Notes: generated by a model not told the origin, from the letters alone. A stretch of DNA of 64,000 bases from Acidovorax sp. (GCA_031277855.1 JAITLO010000019.1:1-64000), one strand, 5' to 3'. Shown: positions 1 to 10,274, counted from the stretch's first letter. Numbers and translations: made by a program.

Positions 1-329
1 GGCACCTTGGCGAGCTTCAGGCCATAGGCCATGTTCTCGTAGTTGCTCATGTGCGGGTAGAGCGCGTAGTTCTGGAACACCATGGCGATGTTGCGCTTGG
101 CGGGCTCCAGGTTGTTGACGACCTTGTCGCCAATCCACAGCTCGCCACCGGTGATTTCTTCCAGGCCGGCAATCATGCGCAGCAGCGTGGACTTGCCGCA
201 GCCCGAGGGGCCGACCAGCACGATGAATTCGCCGTGCTTGATTTCGACGTTCACGCCATGGATGACGGGCACGGCGGCCTTGCCGGTGCCGTAGCGCTTG
301 ACGATGTTCTTGAGAGAGATGGAGGCCAT
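1..329 (-). CDS. ugpC: ugpC, sn-glycerol-3-phosphate importer ATPase (partial)
   Basis: N-terminal part of the ATP-binding subunit of the Ugp importer; the window edge removes the rest after about 109 codons. The Walker A motif GPSGCGKST lies at residues 40-48 and the Q-loop region [12 protein letters not shown] follows, as in the MalK/UgpC subfamily of cytoplasmic ABC ATPases. The ATG at 329 is taken because the protein opens directly with the family-typical N-terminal beta strand. It is the last visible gene of a ugpB-ugpA-ugpE-ugpC set on this strand, about 50 bp after ugpE. The substrate assignment comes mainly from ugpB and gene order, since this subfamily of ATPases also serves other sugar importers. 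Confidence 0.9.
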   Translation of the reverse strand, partial: MASISLKNIVKRYGTGKAAVPVIHGVNVEIKHGEFIVLVGPSGCGKSTLLRMIAGLEEITGGELWIGDKVVNNLEPAKRNIAMVFQNYALYPHMSNYENMAYGLKLAKV

Positions 330-379
330 AACAGGGTTGTATTCAATCGGTCAAAAGATGGTGGATGGACAGGCGGGGA

Positions 380-1228
380 TTACTTCTCGGTATCCACCAG
401 GCCTTTGACAAACCACTTTTGCATGAGCATCACCACGGCTGTGGGCGGCAGCATGGCGAGGATGGCGGTGGCCATCACGATGTTCCAGTCCACGGCAGCT
501 TCGCCACCGGCCAGCATGCGCTTGATGCCGATCACCACGGGGTACATGTCTTCCGAGGTGGTCATGAGCAGCGGCCACAGGTATTGGTTCCAGCCGTAGA
601 TGAACTGGATCACGAACAGGGCGGCAATCGAGGTCTTGGACAAGGGCACCAGAATGTCCTTGAAGAAACGCATGGCGCCGGCACCGTCAATGCGGGCGGC
701 TTCCACCAGCTCGTCCGGCACCGACAGAAAGAACTGGCGGAACAGGAAGGTGGCCGTGGCCGATGCAATCAGCGGCAGCGTCAGGCCGGCGTAGCTGTTG
801 AGCAGACCCAGTTCGGCCACCACCTTGTAGGTGGGCAGAATGCGCACTTCCACCGGCAGCATCAGTGTCAAGAAGATGGCCCAGAAGCAAATCATCTTGA
901 ACGGGAAGCGGAAGTAGACGATGGCAAAGGCCGACAGCAGCGAGATGGCGATCTTGCCCACGGTGATGATCATGGCCACCCAGAAGCTGACCCACATCAT
1001 GTGCAGCACATTGGTGTTGGAGCCCAGCTTGCCGGAGCCGATCAGTGCTTCCTTGTAGTTCTCCCACATATGGGAGCCAGGCAGCAGCGGCATGGGGGCC
1101 TGGACGATGGCGTCGGCCGTGTGGGTGGACGCAATCAGTGCCAGATACAGCGGAAAGGCCACGATGGCCACGCCGAGAATCAGTACGGCGTGGGAGAAAA
1201 AATTGAGCCAGGGATTTCTATCAACCAC
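380..1228 (-). CDS. ugpE: ugpE, glycerol-3-phosphate ABC permease
   Basis: Inner-membrane permease of 282 residues of the MalG/UgpE type, with six expected membrane helices and a binding-protein-dependent transport (EAA) loop around residue 190 (EAARIDGAGAMRFFKD), which contacts the ATPase. It pairs with UgpA to form the channel. The start is a GTG at 1228 preceded by GGAGA at suitable spacing; no in-frame ATG fits better. It lies downstream of ugpA, separated by about 155 bp that is filled by an intergenic repeat (R1), unusual inside an operon. Length matches E. coli UgpE (281 residues). Confidence 0.93.
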   Translation of the reverse strand: MVDRNPWLNFFSHAVLILGVAIVAFPLYLALIASTHTADAIVQAPMPLLPGSHMWENYKEALIGSGKLGSNTNVLHMMWVSFWVAMIITVGKIAISLLSAFAIVYFRFPFKMICFWAIFLTLMLPVEVRILPTYKVVAELGLLNSYAGLTLPLIASATATFLFRQFFLSVPDELVEAARIDGAGAMRFFKDILVPLSKTSIAALFVIQFIYGWNQYLWPLLMTTSEDMYPVVIGIKRMLAGGEAAVDWNIVMATAILAMLPPTAVVMLMQKWFVKGLVDTEK

Positions 1229-1280
1229 GAGGGGTCTCCGGGTTCAGAAAAAAAGTGGTGAAAGTCATGGGCGTATGCAA

Positions 1281-1376
1281 GGCGTGCCCCAGGCCAGGGG
1301 CACCGCGCAAGGGCCGCCCCGCCGCGCTGGTGCCGTCCCCCTTCAAGGGGGAAGCTGCGCAGCAGCTCAGGGGGTG
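1281..1376 (-). repeat. R1 intergenic repeat, copy a (after ugpA)
   Basis: Minus-strand copy of the R1 element, starting with CCCCCTGAG just after the ugpA stop codon. Its first stem is AGCTGC/GCAGCT with loop TGC; a second C5/G5 stem follows and then the conserved GCGCGGCGGGGCGGCCCTTG block. It lies between ugpA and ugpE, so transcription probably reads through it. Confidence 0.85.
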
Positions 1377-1383
1377 GCCCATT

Positions 1384-2265
1384 TCAGTACTGCACTTTCT
1401 TTTCAACATAGCGGAACTGAATCACGGTCAGCACGACGACGATCAGCATCAGGATCACCGACTGGGCTGCGGAGCCTCCCAGGTCCAGGGCCTTGAAACC
1501 GTCCAGATACACCTTGTAGACCAGGATGGAGGTCGACTGGCCGGGGCCGCCGTGGGTGGCCGCGTCAATGATGCCGAAGGTGTCAAAGAAGGCGTAGACG
1601 ATGTTGATCACCAGCAGGAAGAACGTGGTGGGCGAGAGCAGGGGTAGCTGGATGTTCCAGAAACGGCGCCAGGGACCGGCACCGTCGATGGAGGCAGCCT
1701 CGATCAGGGCTTTGGGAATGGACTGCAGGCCGGCCAGGAAGAACAGGAAGTTGTAGGAGATCTGCTTCCACACCGAGGCCAGCACGATCAGCGCCATGGC
1801 CTGGTTCTCGTTCATCAGGTGGTTCCAGCCGTAGCCCAGCTTTTCCAGGCCATAGGCCACCACACCGAGAGAGGGCGAGAACATGAAGATCCACAGCACG
1901 CCGGCAATCACGGGCGCCACGGCGTAGGGAATGATCAGCAGCGTCTTGTAGACCATGGCGAAGCGCACGATGCGGTCCGCAAAAATGGCCAGGCCCAGCG
2001 AGGCTGCGATGCCGATGCCGGCCACCAGCACCGAGAAGATGGCGGTGCGGTAGAAGGAGTCCAGATAGGTCGGGTCGGAGAACAGGGTGCGGAAATTCTC
2101 CAACCCCACCCATTCCGTGTTCATGCCAAAGGCGTCTTCCATCTGGAAGGACTGGAGCACGGCCTGGCCTGCGGGCCAGAAGAAGAAGATACCAATGACC
2201 AGCAACTGGGGTGCAATCAGCAACCAGGGCAGCCATTTGGATCGGAAAAGTACGCGTTTTTCCAT
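1384..2265 (-). CDS. ugpA: ugpA, glycerol-3-phosphate ABC permease
   Basis: Inner-membrane permease of 293 residues. The N terminus MEKRVLFRSKWLPWLL closely resembles the start of E. coli UgpA, so the ATG at 2265 is chosen over an in-frame TTG five codons upstream. The MetI-type domain covers most of the protein, with an EAA loop (EAASIDGAGPWRRFW) near residue 190 that docks on UgpC. It forms the heterodimeric channel with UgpE. It follows ugpB on the same strand after a gap of about 200 bp and ends directly before an R1 repeat. Confidence 0.93.
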   Translation of the reverse strand: MEKRVLFRSKWLPWLLIAPQLLVIGIFFFWPAGQAVLQSFQMEDAFGMNTEWVGLENFRTLFSDPTYLDSFYRTAIFSVLVAGIGIAASLGLAIFADRIVRFAMVYKTLLIIPYAVAPVIAGVLWIFMFSPSLGVVAYGLEKLGYGWNHLMNENQAMALIVLASVWKQISYNFLFFLAGLQSIPKALIEAASIDGAGPWRRFWNIQLPLLSPTTFFLLVINIVYAFFDTFGIIDAATHGGPGQSTSILVYKVYLDGFKALDLGGSAAQSVILMLIVVVLTVIQFRYVEKKVQY

Positions 2266-2468
2266 GGGGTTCACAAACAAGAAAGCCGCCGTGCCCAGGG
2301 AAGGAACTGCGGAGGTCTAGGGTCGACTGCTGCCGGGAGATAGCAGGGAAGCGAGTCGAAACGAATCGAGACGAAACACTTTGTAGTCGAATTTTCGCGT
2401 ATTGTGCCTAGCGAAAAGCCGCTGCGCCAGAGGCACAGCGGCTGGTCTTTCGAAAAGAAGGGAATTAA

Positions 2469-3785
2469 TTACTTCTTGTACGAACGCTCGAAACGCGCCA
2501 GCAGCTCATCGCCACGGCTCACGATGGCGTCCAGGGCTTGCTTGCCGGTCTTCTTGCCAGCCCACACTTGTTCGAGTTCTTCGTCCTCGATGGTGCGGAT
2601 CTGCACATAGTTGCCCAGGCGGATACCACGCGAGTTGTCGGTGACCTTGCGGACCATCTGGGTCACGGCGGTGTCGGTGCCAGGGTGCTTTTCATAAAAG
2701 CCCGACTTGTTGGTCAGGTCGTAAGCGGCCATGGTCACAGGCAGGTAGCCGGTGCGCTGGTGCGAAGCGGCCTGCACCTTGGTCTGGGAGATGAACTCGA
2801 AGAACTTGGCCACGCCCTTGTATTCCTCGGCCTTCTTGCCAGCCATGACCCACAGCGAAGCGCCACCGATCACGGTGTTCTGGGGCGCGCCCTTCACATC
2901 GGGGTAGTAGGGCAGGGGGGCCAGGCCGTAGGCGAACTTGGCGTTCTTGGCCACGTCGCCGTAGTAACCGGAGGAGGTTTGGATCATGGCGCATTCACCG
3001 GCGGTGAACGAGGCCTGGGGGATGGCGCCACGGCCCTTGTAGACAAACTCGCCGGCCTTGGCAGCGGCAGCCAGGTTGTCGATGTGCTTGACGTGCAGGG
3101 GCGAGTTGATCTTCAGGCGGGCCTTGTAGCCGTTGGCGGAGAGGCCGTTGTGCTCGGTAGCGAACTCCACGTTGTGCCAGGTGGAGAAGGACTCCAGCTG
3201 GGTCCAGCCTTGCCAGGCCAGGGTCATGGGGCAGCTGTGGCCGCTGGCCTTGAGCTTCTTGGCGGCTTCGAACACTTCAGGCCAGGTGGCAGGGGCCTTG
3301 TCGGGGTTCAGGCCGGCCTTTTTGAAGGCGTCCTTGTTGTAGTAGAAGATGGTGGTAGAGCTGTTGAAGGGGAAGCTCAGCATCTGGCCGTTGGGGGCGG
3401 TGTAGTAACCGGCCACGGCGGGGATATAGGCCTTGGGGTCGAAGGCCACGCCGGCGTCACCCATGATCTTGGCCACGGGCACGGTGGCGCCCTTGGAGGC
3501 CATCATGGTGGCCGTACCCACTTCAAACACCTGCAGGATGTGGGGTGCATTGCCGGAGCGGAAGGCAGCGATGGCAGCGGTCATGGACTCGTCATACACG
3601 CCCTTGAAGGTCGGCACGACCTTGTATTCCTTCTGGCTTTCATTGAACTGCTTGGCCAGATCGTTGACCCACTCGTTGTTCACGGCGGTCATGGAGTGCC
3701 ACCACTGGATTTCGGTGGTCGCGTGGGCGGTGCCGATGGCGGCGGAGGCAATCGCGGCAGACAGTGCCAGGCGCTTGAGTTGCAT
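2469..3785 (-). CDS. ugpB: ugpB, periplasmic glycerol-3-phosphate binding protein
   Basis: Solute-binding protein of 438 residues, first gene of the Ugp set. It opens with a Sec signal peptide (basic MQLKR, hydrophobic Ala-rich core, likely cleavage after THA near residue 22), followed by the extracellular binding-protein family 1 fold. The mature start TTEIQWWHSM resembles E. coli UgpB. It captures sn-glycerol-3-phosphate or glycerophosphodiesters in the periplasm and delivers them to UgpAE. The ATG has AAGGAG at good spacing. No ugpQ is visible because the window ends inside ugpC. In E. coli the operon responds to phosphate starvation through PhoB; I saw no convincing Pho box upstream. Confidence 0.94.
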   Translation of the reverse strand: MQLKRLALSAAIASAAIGTAHATTEIQWWHSMTAVNNEWVNDLAKQFNESQKEYKVVPTFKGVYDESMTAAIAAFRSGNAPHILQVFEVGTATMMASKGATVPVAKIMGDAGVAFDPKAYIPAVAGYYTAPNGQMLSFPFNSSTTIFYYNKDAFKKAGLNPDKAPATWPEVFEAAKKLKASGHSCPMTLAWQGWTQLESFSTWHNVEFATEHNGLSANGYKARLKINSPLHVKHIDNLAAAAKAGEFVYKGRGAIPQASFTAGECAMIQTSSGYYGDVAKNAKFAYGLAPLPYYPDVKGAPQNTVIGGASLWVMAGKKAEEYKGVAKFFEFISQTKVQAASHQRTGYLPVTMAAYDLTNKSGFYEKHPGTDTAVTQMVRKVTDNSRGIRLGNYVQIRTIEDEELEQVWAGKKTGKQALDAIVSRGDELLARFERSYKK

Positions 3786-4243
3786 GCAGGACTCCTTGTG
3801 TGCAATGCAGGGGGAGAGTTGTGTAACCCACGGTAGTGGGCCCGAATGGCGTTGATGTGACGCGGCTGGCGCCGGTTCGTACCGAAACGCGCAGCACCTT
3901 GACGGTGCAGCTTTGGGGGCTGCAGCGTCACAAACGGTGGTTCATTCTATGTCTCGAGGTTGCAAACAGGTACCAAAGACACAGCAGCCTGTGGCGCTGT
4001 AACAAAACAGAAACGAAAAAATAGGAGCATGAACGCGCTGCTGCCAGGGCGCTGGCTGAAATGGCGTTCTGTAGCGGTTAACCCGCTTGCAACCGATCTG
4101 CACAGAGATCGCGGCGTGGCGCTTGGCCCCCAGCCGTGGCATGGCTTCAGGGAAAGCCCGGCAGGATCTGGCCCCCTGGCATAAAATTGCCGTCCCCATG
4201 GCTCAGGAGCGCCCTCTAGGGCGCCCATCCCCCCGGTCCCCAC
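3786..4243. other. divergent intergenic region, ugpB / DUF3683 gene
   Basis: This 458-bp spacer should carry promoters for both flanking genes. Visible features are short inverted repeats (CCCAC/GTGGG near 3829-3842, GCACC/GGTGC near 3893) and, in the leader of the rightward gene, GCGCCCT-CT-AGGGCGC at 4209-4224. I could not assign a promoter, Pho box or riboswitch with confidence, and the short reading frames here look like chance. Confidence 0.4.
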
Positions 4244-7200
4244 ATGAATGCACCGATTGCGCAGGCCGCCTTGTTGGGCAAGTCGGCCGAACCTGCCCGA
4301 CTCCGCGAAATTCCCTATAACTACACCTCGTTCTCCGACCGGGAAATCGTGATCCGCCTGCTCGGCGCGCCCGCGTGGAACGTGCTGGAGCAGTTGCGCA
4401 GCGAGCGCCAGACTGGCCGCTCCGCCCGCATGCTGTATGAAGTGCTGGGCGATATCTGGGTGGTGCAACGCAACCCCTATCTGCAAGACGACCTCTTTCA
4501 CAACCCTGGCCGCCGCAAGCAGCTGGTGGAGGCCTTGTCCCACCGCATGGCCGAGGTGCAAAAACGCCGCGTGCCCGAGGCCGATGCCCAGCGTGACGCC
4601 CTGGTGGGCGAGCTGATCGAGGCGGCCAACAACGCGGTGCTCGAATTCGACCGCACCTTCGACGAGGCCGAGAAGCTGCGCCAGCGCGTGCGCAAGACGT
4701 TGGGCAAGCTCACGCACAAGGACAACATCAAGTTCGATGGTCTGTCGCGTGTCAGCCACGTCACCGATGCCACGGACTGGCGCGTGGAATACCCCTTTGT
4801 GGTGCTGACGCCCGACTCTGAAGTCGAGATGGCAGGCCTCGTCAAAGGCTGTATCGAGCTGGGTCTGACCATCATTCCGCGTGGAGGCGGCACGGGCTAC
4901 ACCGGTGGCGCCATCCCGCTGACCTGGCGTTCGGTGGTGATCAACACCGAAAAGCTGGACGCCATCACCGAGGTGCAGATGCAGCAGCTGCCCGGCGTGG
5001 ATCACCCCGTGCCCACGGTGTGGACCGAGGCCGGTGTGGTCACCCAGCGCGTGGCCGATGCGGCCGAGCGCGCCGGCTTTGTGTTTGCCGTGGACCCGAC
5101 CTCGATCGAGGCCTCGTGCATAGGCGGCAACATTGCCATGAATGCCGGCGGCAAGAAGGCCGTGCTGTGGGGCACGGCCCTGGACAATCTGGCCTCCTGG
5201 CGCATGGTCACGCCCGATGCCCAGTGGCTGGAAGTCACGCGACTGAACCACAACCTGGGCAAGATCCACGACGCCGAGATGGCCAGCTTCGAGCTGAAGT
5301 ATTTCGAGGCTGACGGCAAGACCTTTGTGCGCACCGAGCGCCTGGACATTCCCGGCCACAAGTTCCGCAAGGAAGGCCTGGGCAAGGACGTGACGGACAA
5401 ATTCCTCTCCGGTCTGCCTGGTGTGCAAAAAGAAGGCACGGATGGCCTGATCACCAGCGCACGCTGGGTGGTGCACCGCATGCCGGCGCACACGCGCACG
5501 GTGTGCATGGAGTTCTTTGGCAATGCCAAGGACGCCGTGCCCTCCATCGTCGAGATCAAGGATTACATGTTCGCCGAGCAAAAGCGCTCGGGCGTGCTGC
5601 TGGCTGGACTGGAGCATCTGGACGACCGCTATCTGAAGGCAGTCGGCTATGCCACCAAGAGCAAGAAAGGCAACGGCCACCTGCCCAAGATGGTGCTGAT
5701 TGGCGACATCGTGGGCGATGACGCCGATGAGGTGGCGCGCGTGGCCAGCGAGGTGGTGCGCATTGCCAACTCGCGCAACGGTGAAGGCTTTACCGCCGTC
5801 AGCGCCGAGGCGCGCAAGAAGTTCTGGCTGGACCGCAAGCGCACGGCAGCCATCTCGCGCCACACCAATGCCTTCAAGATCAATGAAGACGTGGTGATTC
5901 CGCTGCCGCGCATGGCCGAGTACACAGACGGCATCGAGCGCATCAATATCGAGCTTTCGCTGCGCAACAAGCTCAAGCTGTGCGATGCGCTGCTGGCCTT
6001 CTTCCAGGACGGCAGCCTGCCCCTGGGCAAGCAGGACGATGCGGGCGAGATCCCCAGTGCCGAGCTGCTGGGCGACCGCGTGCAGCAGGCCGTGGCCCTG
6101 GTGCAAGAGGTGCGTGGCCTGTGGGCTGGCTGGCTGGGCGATGTGGCCCAGCTGTTCCCGCAGTTGCAGGACCACCGCCTGCGCTCCAGCTGGAAGACGC
6201 AGATCAAGGCGCCGCTGGCCCAGATCTTCCATGGCGAGGCCTTCAAACCCATCCTGGCCGAGACGGTGCAGATTCACCAGCGCGTGCTCAAGGGCCGCGT
6301 GTGGGTGGCGCTGCATATGCACGCCGGCGACGGCAATGTGCATACCAACATCCCCGTCAACTCCGATGACTACGAGATGCTGCAGACGGCCCACGAGGCT
6401 GTGGCACGCATCATGGAGCTGGCGCGCAGCCTGGATGGCGTGATCTCGGGCGAGCACGGCATTGGCATCACCAAGCTGGAATTCCTCACCGATGAAGAGC
6501 TGCAGCCCTTTGCCGATTACAAGCAGCGTGTGGACCCGGAAGGGCGCTTCAACCGCGGCAAGCTGATCCGCGAAAAGAACGGCCTGGTGCCGGCGCGTTC
6601 GCCGCGCGAGGCGCTGATGTATGCCGACCTGACCAATGCCTACACGCCCTCGTTCGGCCTGATGGGCCACGAGTCGCTGATCATGCGCCAGTCCGACATC
6701 GGTGCCATTGCCGACTCGGTCAAGGACTGCCTGCGCTGCGGCAAGTGCAAACCGGTATGCAACACCCATGTGCCCGGCGCCAATATGCTGTATTCGCCGC
6801 GCAACAAGATTCTGGCGACTTCGCTGCTGGTGGAGGCTTTCCTCTACGAGGAGCAGACGCGCCGTGGCGTGTCGCTCAAGCACTGGCAGGAATTTGAAGA
6901 CGTGGCCGACCACTGCACTGTGTGCCACAAATGCTTTACGCCCTGCCCGGTCAAGATCGACTTTGGCGATGTGACCATGAATATGCGCAATCTGCTGCGC
7001 AAAATGGGCAAGAAGAGCTTCAACCCGGGCAACAAGGTGGCCATGGCCATGCTCAACGCCACGAATCCCGACACCATCAAGCTGCTGCGCAAGGGCATGG
7101 TGGGTGTGGGCTTCAAGGCCCAGCGCCTGGCCTCCGACCTGTTGCACGCCGTGGCCAAGCCGCAGATGAAGCGCCCGCCCGCCAGCGTGGGCAAGGCACC

Positions 7201-8143
7201 GCTCAAGGAGCAGGTGATCCACTTCGTGAACAAAAAGCTGCCCGGCGGCCTGCCCAGCAAGACGGCGCGCGCGCTCCTGGACATCGAGGACAAGGAGTAC
7301 GTGCCCATCATCCGCAACCCGGCCACCACCACGGCCGATACCGAGGCGGTGTTCTACTTCCCCGGCTGCGGCTCGGAGCGCTTGTTCAGCCAGGTCGGTC
7401 TGGCGACCCAGGCCATGCTGTGGCATGCCGGCGTGCAGACCGTGATGCCGCCTGGCTACCAGTGCTGCGGCTATCCCCAGCGCGGCAGCGGCCAGTACGA
7501 CGTGGCGGACAAGATGATCACCGACAACCGGGTGCAGTTCCACCGCGTGGCCAACACGCTGAACTACCTGGACATCAAGACCGTGGTCGTGTCCTGCGGC
7601 ACCTGTTATGACCAGTTGCAGGGCTACCACTTCGACAAGATCTTCCCGGGCTGCCGCATCATCGACATCCACGAGTTCCTACTGGAAAAAGGCATTACGC
7701 TGCCGGCGGGCCAGGGCGGGTATCTGTACCACGACCCCTGCCACAGCCCCATGAAGCTGCAGGATCCGATGAAGACGGTGAAGGCTCTGGTGGGCGACGG
7801 CGTGATCAAGAGCGACCGCTGCTGCGGCGAGTCCGGCACCCTGGCCGTCTCGCGCCCTGATATCTCCACCCAGATTCGCTTCCGCAAGGAGCAGGAAATC
7901 CTGAAGGGTGAGGCCGAGCTGCGCGCCAATGGCGCGGTGGATGCCAAGCAAAACGTCAAGATCCTGACCAGCTGCCCGGCCTGCCTGCAAGGTCTGTCGC
8001 GCTATGGCAATGACCTGAAGGACGGCCTGTTGGAGGCCGACTACATCGTCATCGAAATGGCCAAGCAGATTCTGGGCGAGAACTGGCTGCCCGAATATGT
8101 GAAGCGCGCCAACGATGGCGGTATCGAAAGAGTGCTGCTGTGA
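4244..8143 (+). CDS. DUF3683-FAD oxidase-4Fe4S-CCG fusion oxidoreductase
   Basis: A 1299-residue fusion enzyme. Residues 1-140 match the DUF3683 type of N-terminal region. A PCMH-type FAD-binding domain follows, with [13 protein letters not shown] near residue 215, then a FAD-linked oxidase C-terminal domain with [12 protein letters not shown] near 692 and GEHGIGITK near 736. Two 4Fe-4S motifs lie near 829 ([11 protein letters not shown]) and 891 ([12 protein letters not shown]). Two CCG-type cysteine domains lie between 1040 and 1250. The layout equals a GlcD-like dehydrogenase joined to a GlcF/GlpC-like electron-transfer subunit, as in YdiJ, so oxidation of a 2-hydroxy acid (D-lactate, glycolate or 2-hydroxyglutarate) with electrons passed to the quinone pool is likely. 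The exact substrate cannot be told. It overlaps the next gene by four bases. Confidence 0.88.
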   Translation: MNAPIAQAALLGKSAEPARLREIPYNYTSFSDREIVIRLLGAPAWNVLEQLRSERQTGRSARMLYEVLGDIWVVQRNPYLQDDLFHNPGRRKQLVEALSHRMAEVQKRRVPEADAQRDALVGELIEAANNAVLEFDRTFDEAEKLRQRVRKTLGKLTHKDNIKFDGLSRVSHVTDATDWRVEYPFVVLTPDSEVEMAGLVKGCIELGLTIIPRGGGTGYTGGAIPLTWRSVVINTEKLDAITEVQMQQLPGVDHPVPTVWTEAGVVTQRVADAAERAGFVFAVDPTSIEASCIGGNIAMNAGGKKAVLWGTALDNLASWRMVTPDAQWLEVTRLNHNLGKIHDAEMASFELKYFEADGKTFVRTERLDIPGHKFRKEGLGKDVTDKFLSGLPGVQKEGTDGLITSARWVVHRMPAHTRTVCMEFFGNAKDAVPSIVEIKDYMFAEQKRSGVLLAGLEHLDDRYLKAVGYATKSKKGNGHLPKMVLIGDIVGDDADEVARVASEVVRIANSRNGEGFTAVSAEARKKFWLDRKRTAAISRHTNAFKINEDVVIPLPRMAEYTDGIERINIELSLRNKLKLCDALLAFFQDGSLPLGKQDDAGEIPSAELLGDRVQQAVALVQEVRGLWAGWLGDVAQLFPQLQDHRLRSSWKTQIKAPLAQIFHGEAFKPILAETVQIHQRVLKGRVWVALHMHAGDGNVHTNIPVNSDDYEMLQTAHEAVARIMELARSLDGVISGEHGIGITKLEFLTDEELQPFADYKQRVDPEGRFNRGKLIREKNGLVPARSPREALMYADLTNAYTPSFGLMGHESLIMRQSDIGAIADSVKDCLRCGKCKPVCNTHVPGANMLYSPRNKILATSLLVEAFLYEEQTRRGVSLKHWQEFEDVADHCTVCHKCFTPCPVKIDFGDVTMNMRNLLRKMGKKSFNPGNKVAMAMLNATNPDTIKLLRKGMVGVGFKAQRLASDLLHAVAKPQMKRPPASVGKAPLKEQVIHFVNKKLPGGLPSKTARALLDIEDKEYVPIIRNPATTTADTEAVFYFPGCGSERLFSQVGLATQAMLWHAGVQTVMPPGYQCCGYPQRGSGQYDVADKMITDNRVQFHRVANTLNYLDIKTVVVSCGTCYDQLQGYHFDKIFPGCRIIDIHEFLLEKGITLPAGQGGYLYHDPCHSPMKLQDPMKTVKALVGDGVIKSDRCCGESGTLAVSRPDISTQIRFRKEQEILKGEAELRANGAVDAKQNVKILTSCPACLQGLSRYGNDLKDGLLEADYIVIEMAKQILGENWLPEYVKRANDGGIERVLL

Positions 8144-8601
8144 GCGACCTGACCCCCAACACCTTCCCGGCCCAGCCCGATTGCCCGCTGTGCGATGAAC
8201 TGGGCGGTCAATTGGTCTGGCAGGGGCGCAAGGCCCGCGTGATCCGCGCGCAGGAAGCGGGCTTTCCCGCTTTCTACCGGGTGGTGTGGACGGCGCATGC
8301 GCCGGAGTTCACCGATCTGGGTCCGGCCGAGCGCGCCGAATGCATGGAGCTGGTGGCCACGGTGGAAACCGTGTTGCGTGCCCAGCTTTCTGCGGACAAG
8401 ATCAACCTGGCGGCTCTGGGCAATATGGTGGCCCATCTGCACTGGCATGTGATTGCACGCTGGCGCTGGGACAGCCATTTCCCCGGTTCGGTCTGGGCCG
8501 CGCAGCAGCGCCCGCGCGACCTGGCGCGCGAAGCGGAGATCGCCGCCCGGCTGGAGGCCGTGGACCAGGCCATGGCAGCGGCGCTGCAGGCGCGTACTTG
8601 A
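8140..8601 (+). CDS. HIT family hydrolase
   Basis: A 153-residue histidine-triad protein. The catalytic triad HLHWHV appears near residue 106, and an N-terminal CPLC pair (residues 17-20) fits the zinc-containing HIT subgroup. Such proteins hydrolyse nucleotide phosphoramidates or dinucleoside polyphosphates in the cytoplasm; the substrate here is unknown. The GTG start overlaps the stop of the large oxidoreductase (GTGA), so translation is probably coupled and the two genes are co-transcribed. It is followed by a 100-bp spacer with a perfect palindrome and R3 motifs. Confidence 0.88.
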   Translation: MSDLTPNTFPAQPDCPLCDELGGQLVWQGRKARVIRAQEAGFPAFYRVVWTAHAPEFTDLGPAERAECMELVATVETVLRAQLSADKINLAALGNMVAHLHWHVIARWRWDSHFPGSVWAAQQRPRDLAREAEIAARLEAVDQAMAAALQART

Positions 8602-8604
8602 GAA

Positions 8605-8700
8605 TATGTGAGCTAGCGATGCTTGTTCAGGCTGCATTTCCAGGTGATATCACCTGGAGTCTGGCGGCACAGGCGCTCAGCTAGCTATGGTTTTAGATAG
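8605..8700. repeat. R3 motifs flanking a 20-bp perfect palindrome
   Basis: The spacer holds a 20-bp perfect palindrome at 8639-8658 (left half TCCAGGTGAT). It is flanked by two inverted R3-type motifs: GAGCTAGCGATGCTTG on the left and, read on the minus strand, AAAACCATAGCTAGCTGAGC on the right. The whole can fold as one extended hairpin. Similar ATAGCT motifs recur elsewhere in the window. Confidence 0.65.
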
Positions 8701-8707
8701 GAATCCC

Positions 8708-9178
8708 ATGGCCGATTTGCCCATTCCCCAATCCATCACCCTGCACGGCGCCTCGCGTCTGCTGGAGCTGGGCTATGAAGGCGGTGCGGTGCACCGCCTG
8801 CCGTTCGAGTTCCTGCGCGTGCATTCGCCCTCGGCCGAGGTGCAAGGCCATGGCCCCGGCCAGGAAGTGCTGCAGACCGGCAAGCGCGATGTGGACATCA
8901 CCGCGCTGGAGCCCGTGGGCCACTACGCCATCAAGCCCATCTTCAGCGACGGGCATGAAAGCGGCATCTTCACCTGGACCTATCTGTACGAGCTGGGCAG
9001 CAAGCAAGAAGCCCTGTGGGCCGACTACCTGGCGCGCCTGGCGGCCGCCGGCGTGGACCGCGACCAGCCCATGGCCGCCAAGGCCGGTGGCAGCTGCGGC
9101 ACGGGCGGTGCAAGCGCAGCGCCGGCGCAAAGCAGCGGCGGTGGCTGCGGTAGTGGTTCTTGTGGATGTAAGAGTTGA
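8708..9178 (+). CDS. DUF971 (GBBH-like N-terminal domain) protein
   Basis: A 156-residue cytoplasmic protein whose first 115 residues form a DUF971 domain, the small domain related to the N terminus of gamma-butyrobetaine hydroxylase and found in Fe-S scaffold-associated proteins. The last 30 residues are Gly/Ser/Cys rich (GGGCGSGSCGCKS), giving several cysteines that could bind metal, though this is inference. The ATG at 8708 has AGGA upstream and is preferred to a start seven codons earlier that falls in the R3 motif. It is adjacent to ubiE, a common arrangement in this group. An R1 repeat follows the stop directly. Confidence 0.85.
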   Translation: MADLPIPQSITLHGASRLLELGYEGGAVHRLPFEFLRVHSPSAEVQGHGPGQEVLQTGKRDVDITALEPVGHYAIKPIFSDGHESGIFTWTYLYELGSKQEALWADYLARLAAAGVDRDQPMAAKAGGSCGTGGASAAPAQSSGGGCGSGSCGCKS

Positions 9179-9181
9179 GCA

Positions 9182-9285
9182 CCCCCTGAGCGGCTTTGCC
9201 GCTTCCCCCACTCTGGCTTCGCCGGAGGGGGGCGGCACCGGCGCGGCGGGGCGGCCCTTGCGCGGCGCCCTGGCATGGGTGGCGC
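9182..9285 (+). repeat. R1 intergenic repeat, copy b (after DUF971 gene)
   Basis: Begins CCCCCTGAGCGGC three bases after the stop codon. First stem AGCGGC/GCCGCT with loop TTT, then a C-run/G-run stem and the conserved GGCGCGGCGGGGCGGCCCTTG-type block. Same orientation as the gene it follows. The 250 bp from here to ubiE show no other recognisable feature apart from a degenerate CTATAG motif near 9413. Confidence 0.85.
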
Positions 9286-9542
9286 TGGCTGCCAGCATTG
9301 CGGGTGCCTGCATGCATCTGCGAATCGGGATCGGTAGCCGGCTTGTAGCCGCTTCTTGTCCCAAACCCGAGGGTGCCATGTGTGCTTGCTGCCATGCAGC
9401 ATAGAGCATGGTGCTATAGTTAAAGTAGCTGTTGCTGTAGATGGCATCAGCGTTGACCGCCTCTGTGGCCGGTGGTGATGCCCTGTAGTCCTACGGGGTT
9501 GTCGCTGTACCTGTTGCATGGGGCTGCTTACATTCCTGTCCT

Positions 9543-10274
9543 ATGAGCAGCACACACTTTGGATTCCAGACCGTCGACGAGAGCGAGAAGGCCGGCCGCG
9601 TGCGCGGTGTCTTCGATTCCGTGGCCTCGAAGTACGACGTCATGAACGACCTGATGTCCGCCGGTCTGCACCGCGCCTGGAAGGCCTACACCGTCATGGT
9701 GGCCAACCTCAAGGAGGGCGATCAGGTGCTGGACATCGCGGGCGGCACGGGCGATCTGTCACTGGCTTTTTCCAAAAAAGTGGGAACCAGTGGCCGGGTG
9801 GTGCACACAGATATCAATGAAGCCATGCTGCGCGTGGGCCGCAACCGCCTGATCGACAAGGGCGTGGTGCTGCCGACCCTGGTGTGCGATGCCGAGAAGC
9901 TGCCGTTTCCCGATGCCCATTTCGACCTGGTCAGCGTGGCTTTTGGCCTGCGCAATATGACGCACAAGGATGCGGCGCTCAAGGAAATGAACCGCGTGCT
10001 CAAGCCCGGCGGCAAGCTGCTGGTGCTGGAGTTCTCCAAAATTGCCAAGCCGCTGGAGAAGGTCTACGACTGGTACTCCTTCAACATCCTTCCCAAGATG
10101 GGCTCGATGGTGGCGGGCGATGCGGAGAGCTACCGCTATCTGGCGGAGTCGATTCGCATGCACCCGGGCCAGGAGGCACTCAAGGGCCTGATGCAGCAAG
10201 CCGGCTTTGGCCATGTGGACTATCACAACATGACCGGTGGCGTGGTGGCGCTGCATGTGGGCATCAAGTGCTGA
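9543..10274 (+). CDS. ubiE: ubiE, ubiquinone/menaquinone C-methyltransferase
   Basis: A 243-residue class I SAM-dependent methyltransferase that methylates the benzoquinol ring in ubiquinone synthesis. The family start [24 protein letters not shown] is clear near residues 26-50; the SAM motif [13 protein letters not shown] lies near 64-75, with a second signature [20 protein letters not shown] near 134-153. Length fits UbiE (about 250). It heads a ubiE - Tim44-like - ubiJ - ubiB series on one strand; in E. coli the order is ubiE-ubiJ-ubiB without the extra gene. Confidence 0.95.
   Translation: MSSTHFGFQTVDESEKAGRVRGVFDSVASKYDVMNDLMSAGLHRAWKAYTVMVANLKEGDQVLDIAGGTGDLSLAFSKKVGTSGRVVHTDINEAMLRVGRNRLIDKGVVLPTLVCDAEKLPFPDAHFDLVSVAFGLRNMTHKDAALKEMNRVLKPGGKLLVLEFSKIAKPLEKVYDWYSFNILPKMGSMVAGDAESYRYLAESIRMHPGQEALKGLMQQAGFGHVDYHNMTGGVVALHVGIKC

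Noticed and set aside
3786..4243. A Pho box or a riboswitch upstream of ugpB
   Set aside because: CTGT-containing sequences near 4000 do not form the spaced direct repeats of a Pho box, and no riboswitch core could be recognised.
3947..7672. A 1241-codon open frame antisense to the large oxidoreductase gene
   Set aside because: It has no recognisable domain and His/Leu/Gly/Ala-rich low-complexity composition, as expected for the mirror frame of a GC-rich gene with strong third-position bias.
9392..9420. A ubiE promoter with -35 TTGCTG and -10 TATAGT
   Set aside because: The spacer of 23 bp is too long for a normal sigma-70 promoter, and the TATAGT lies in a degenerate R3-like motif.
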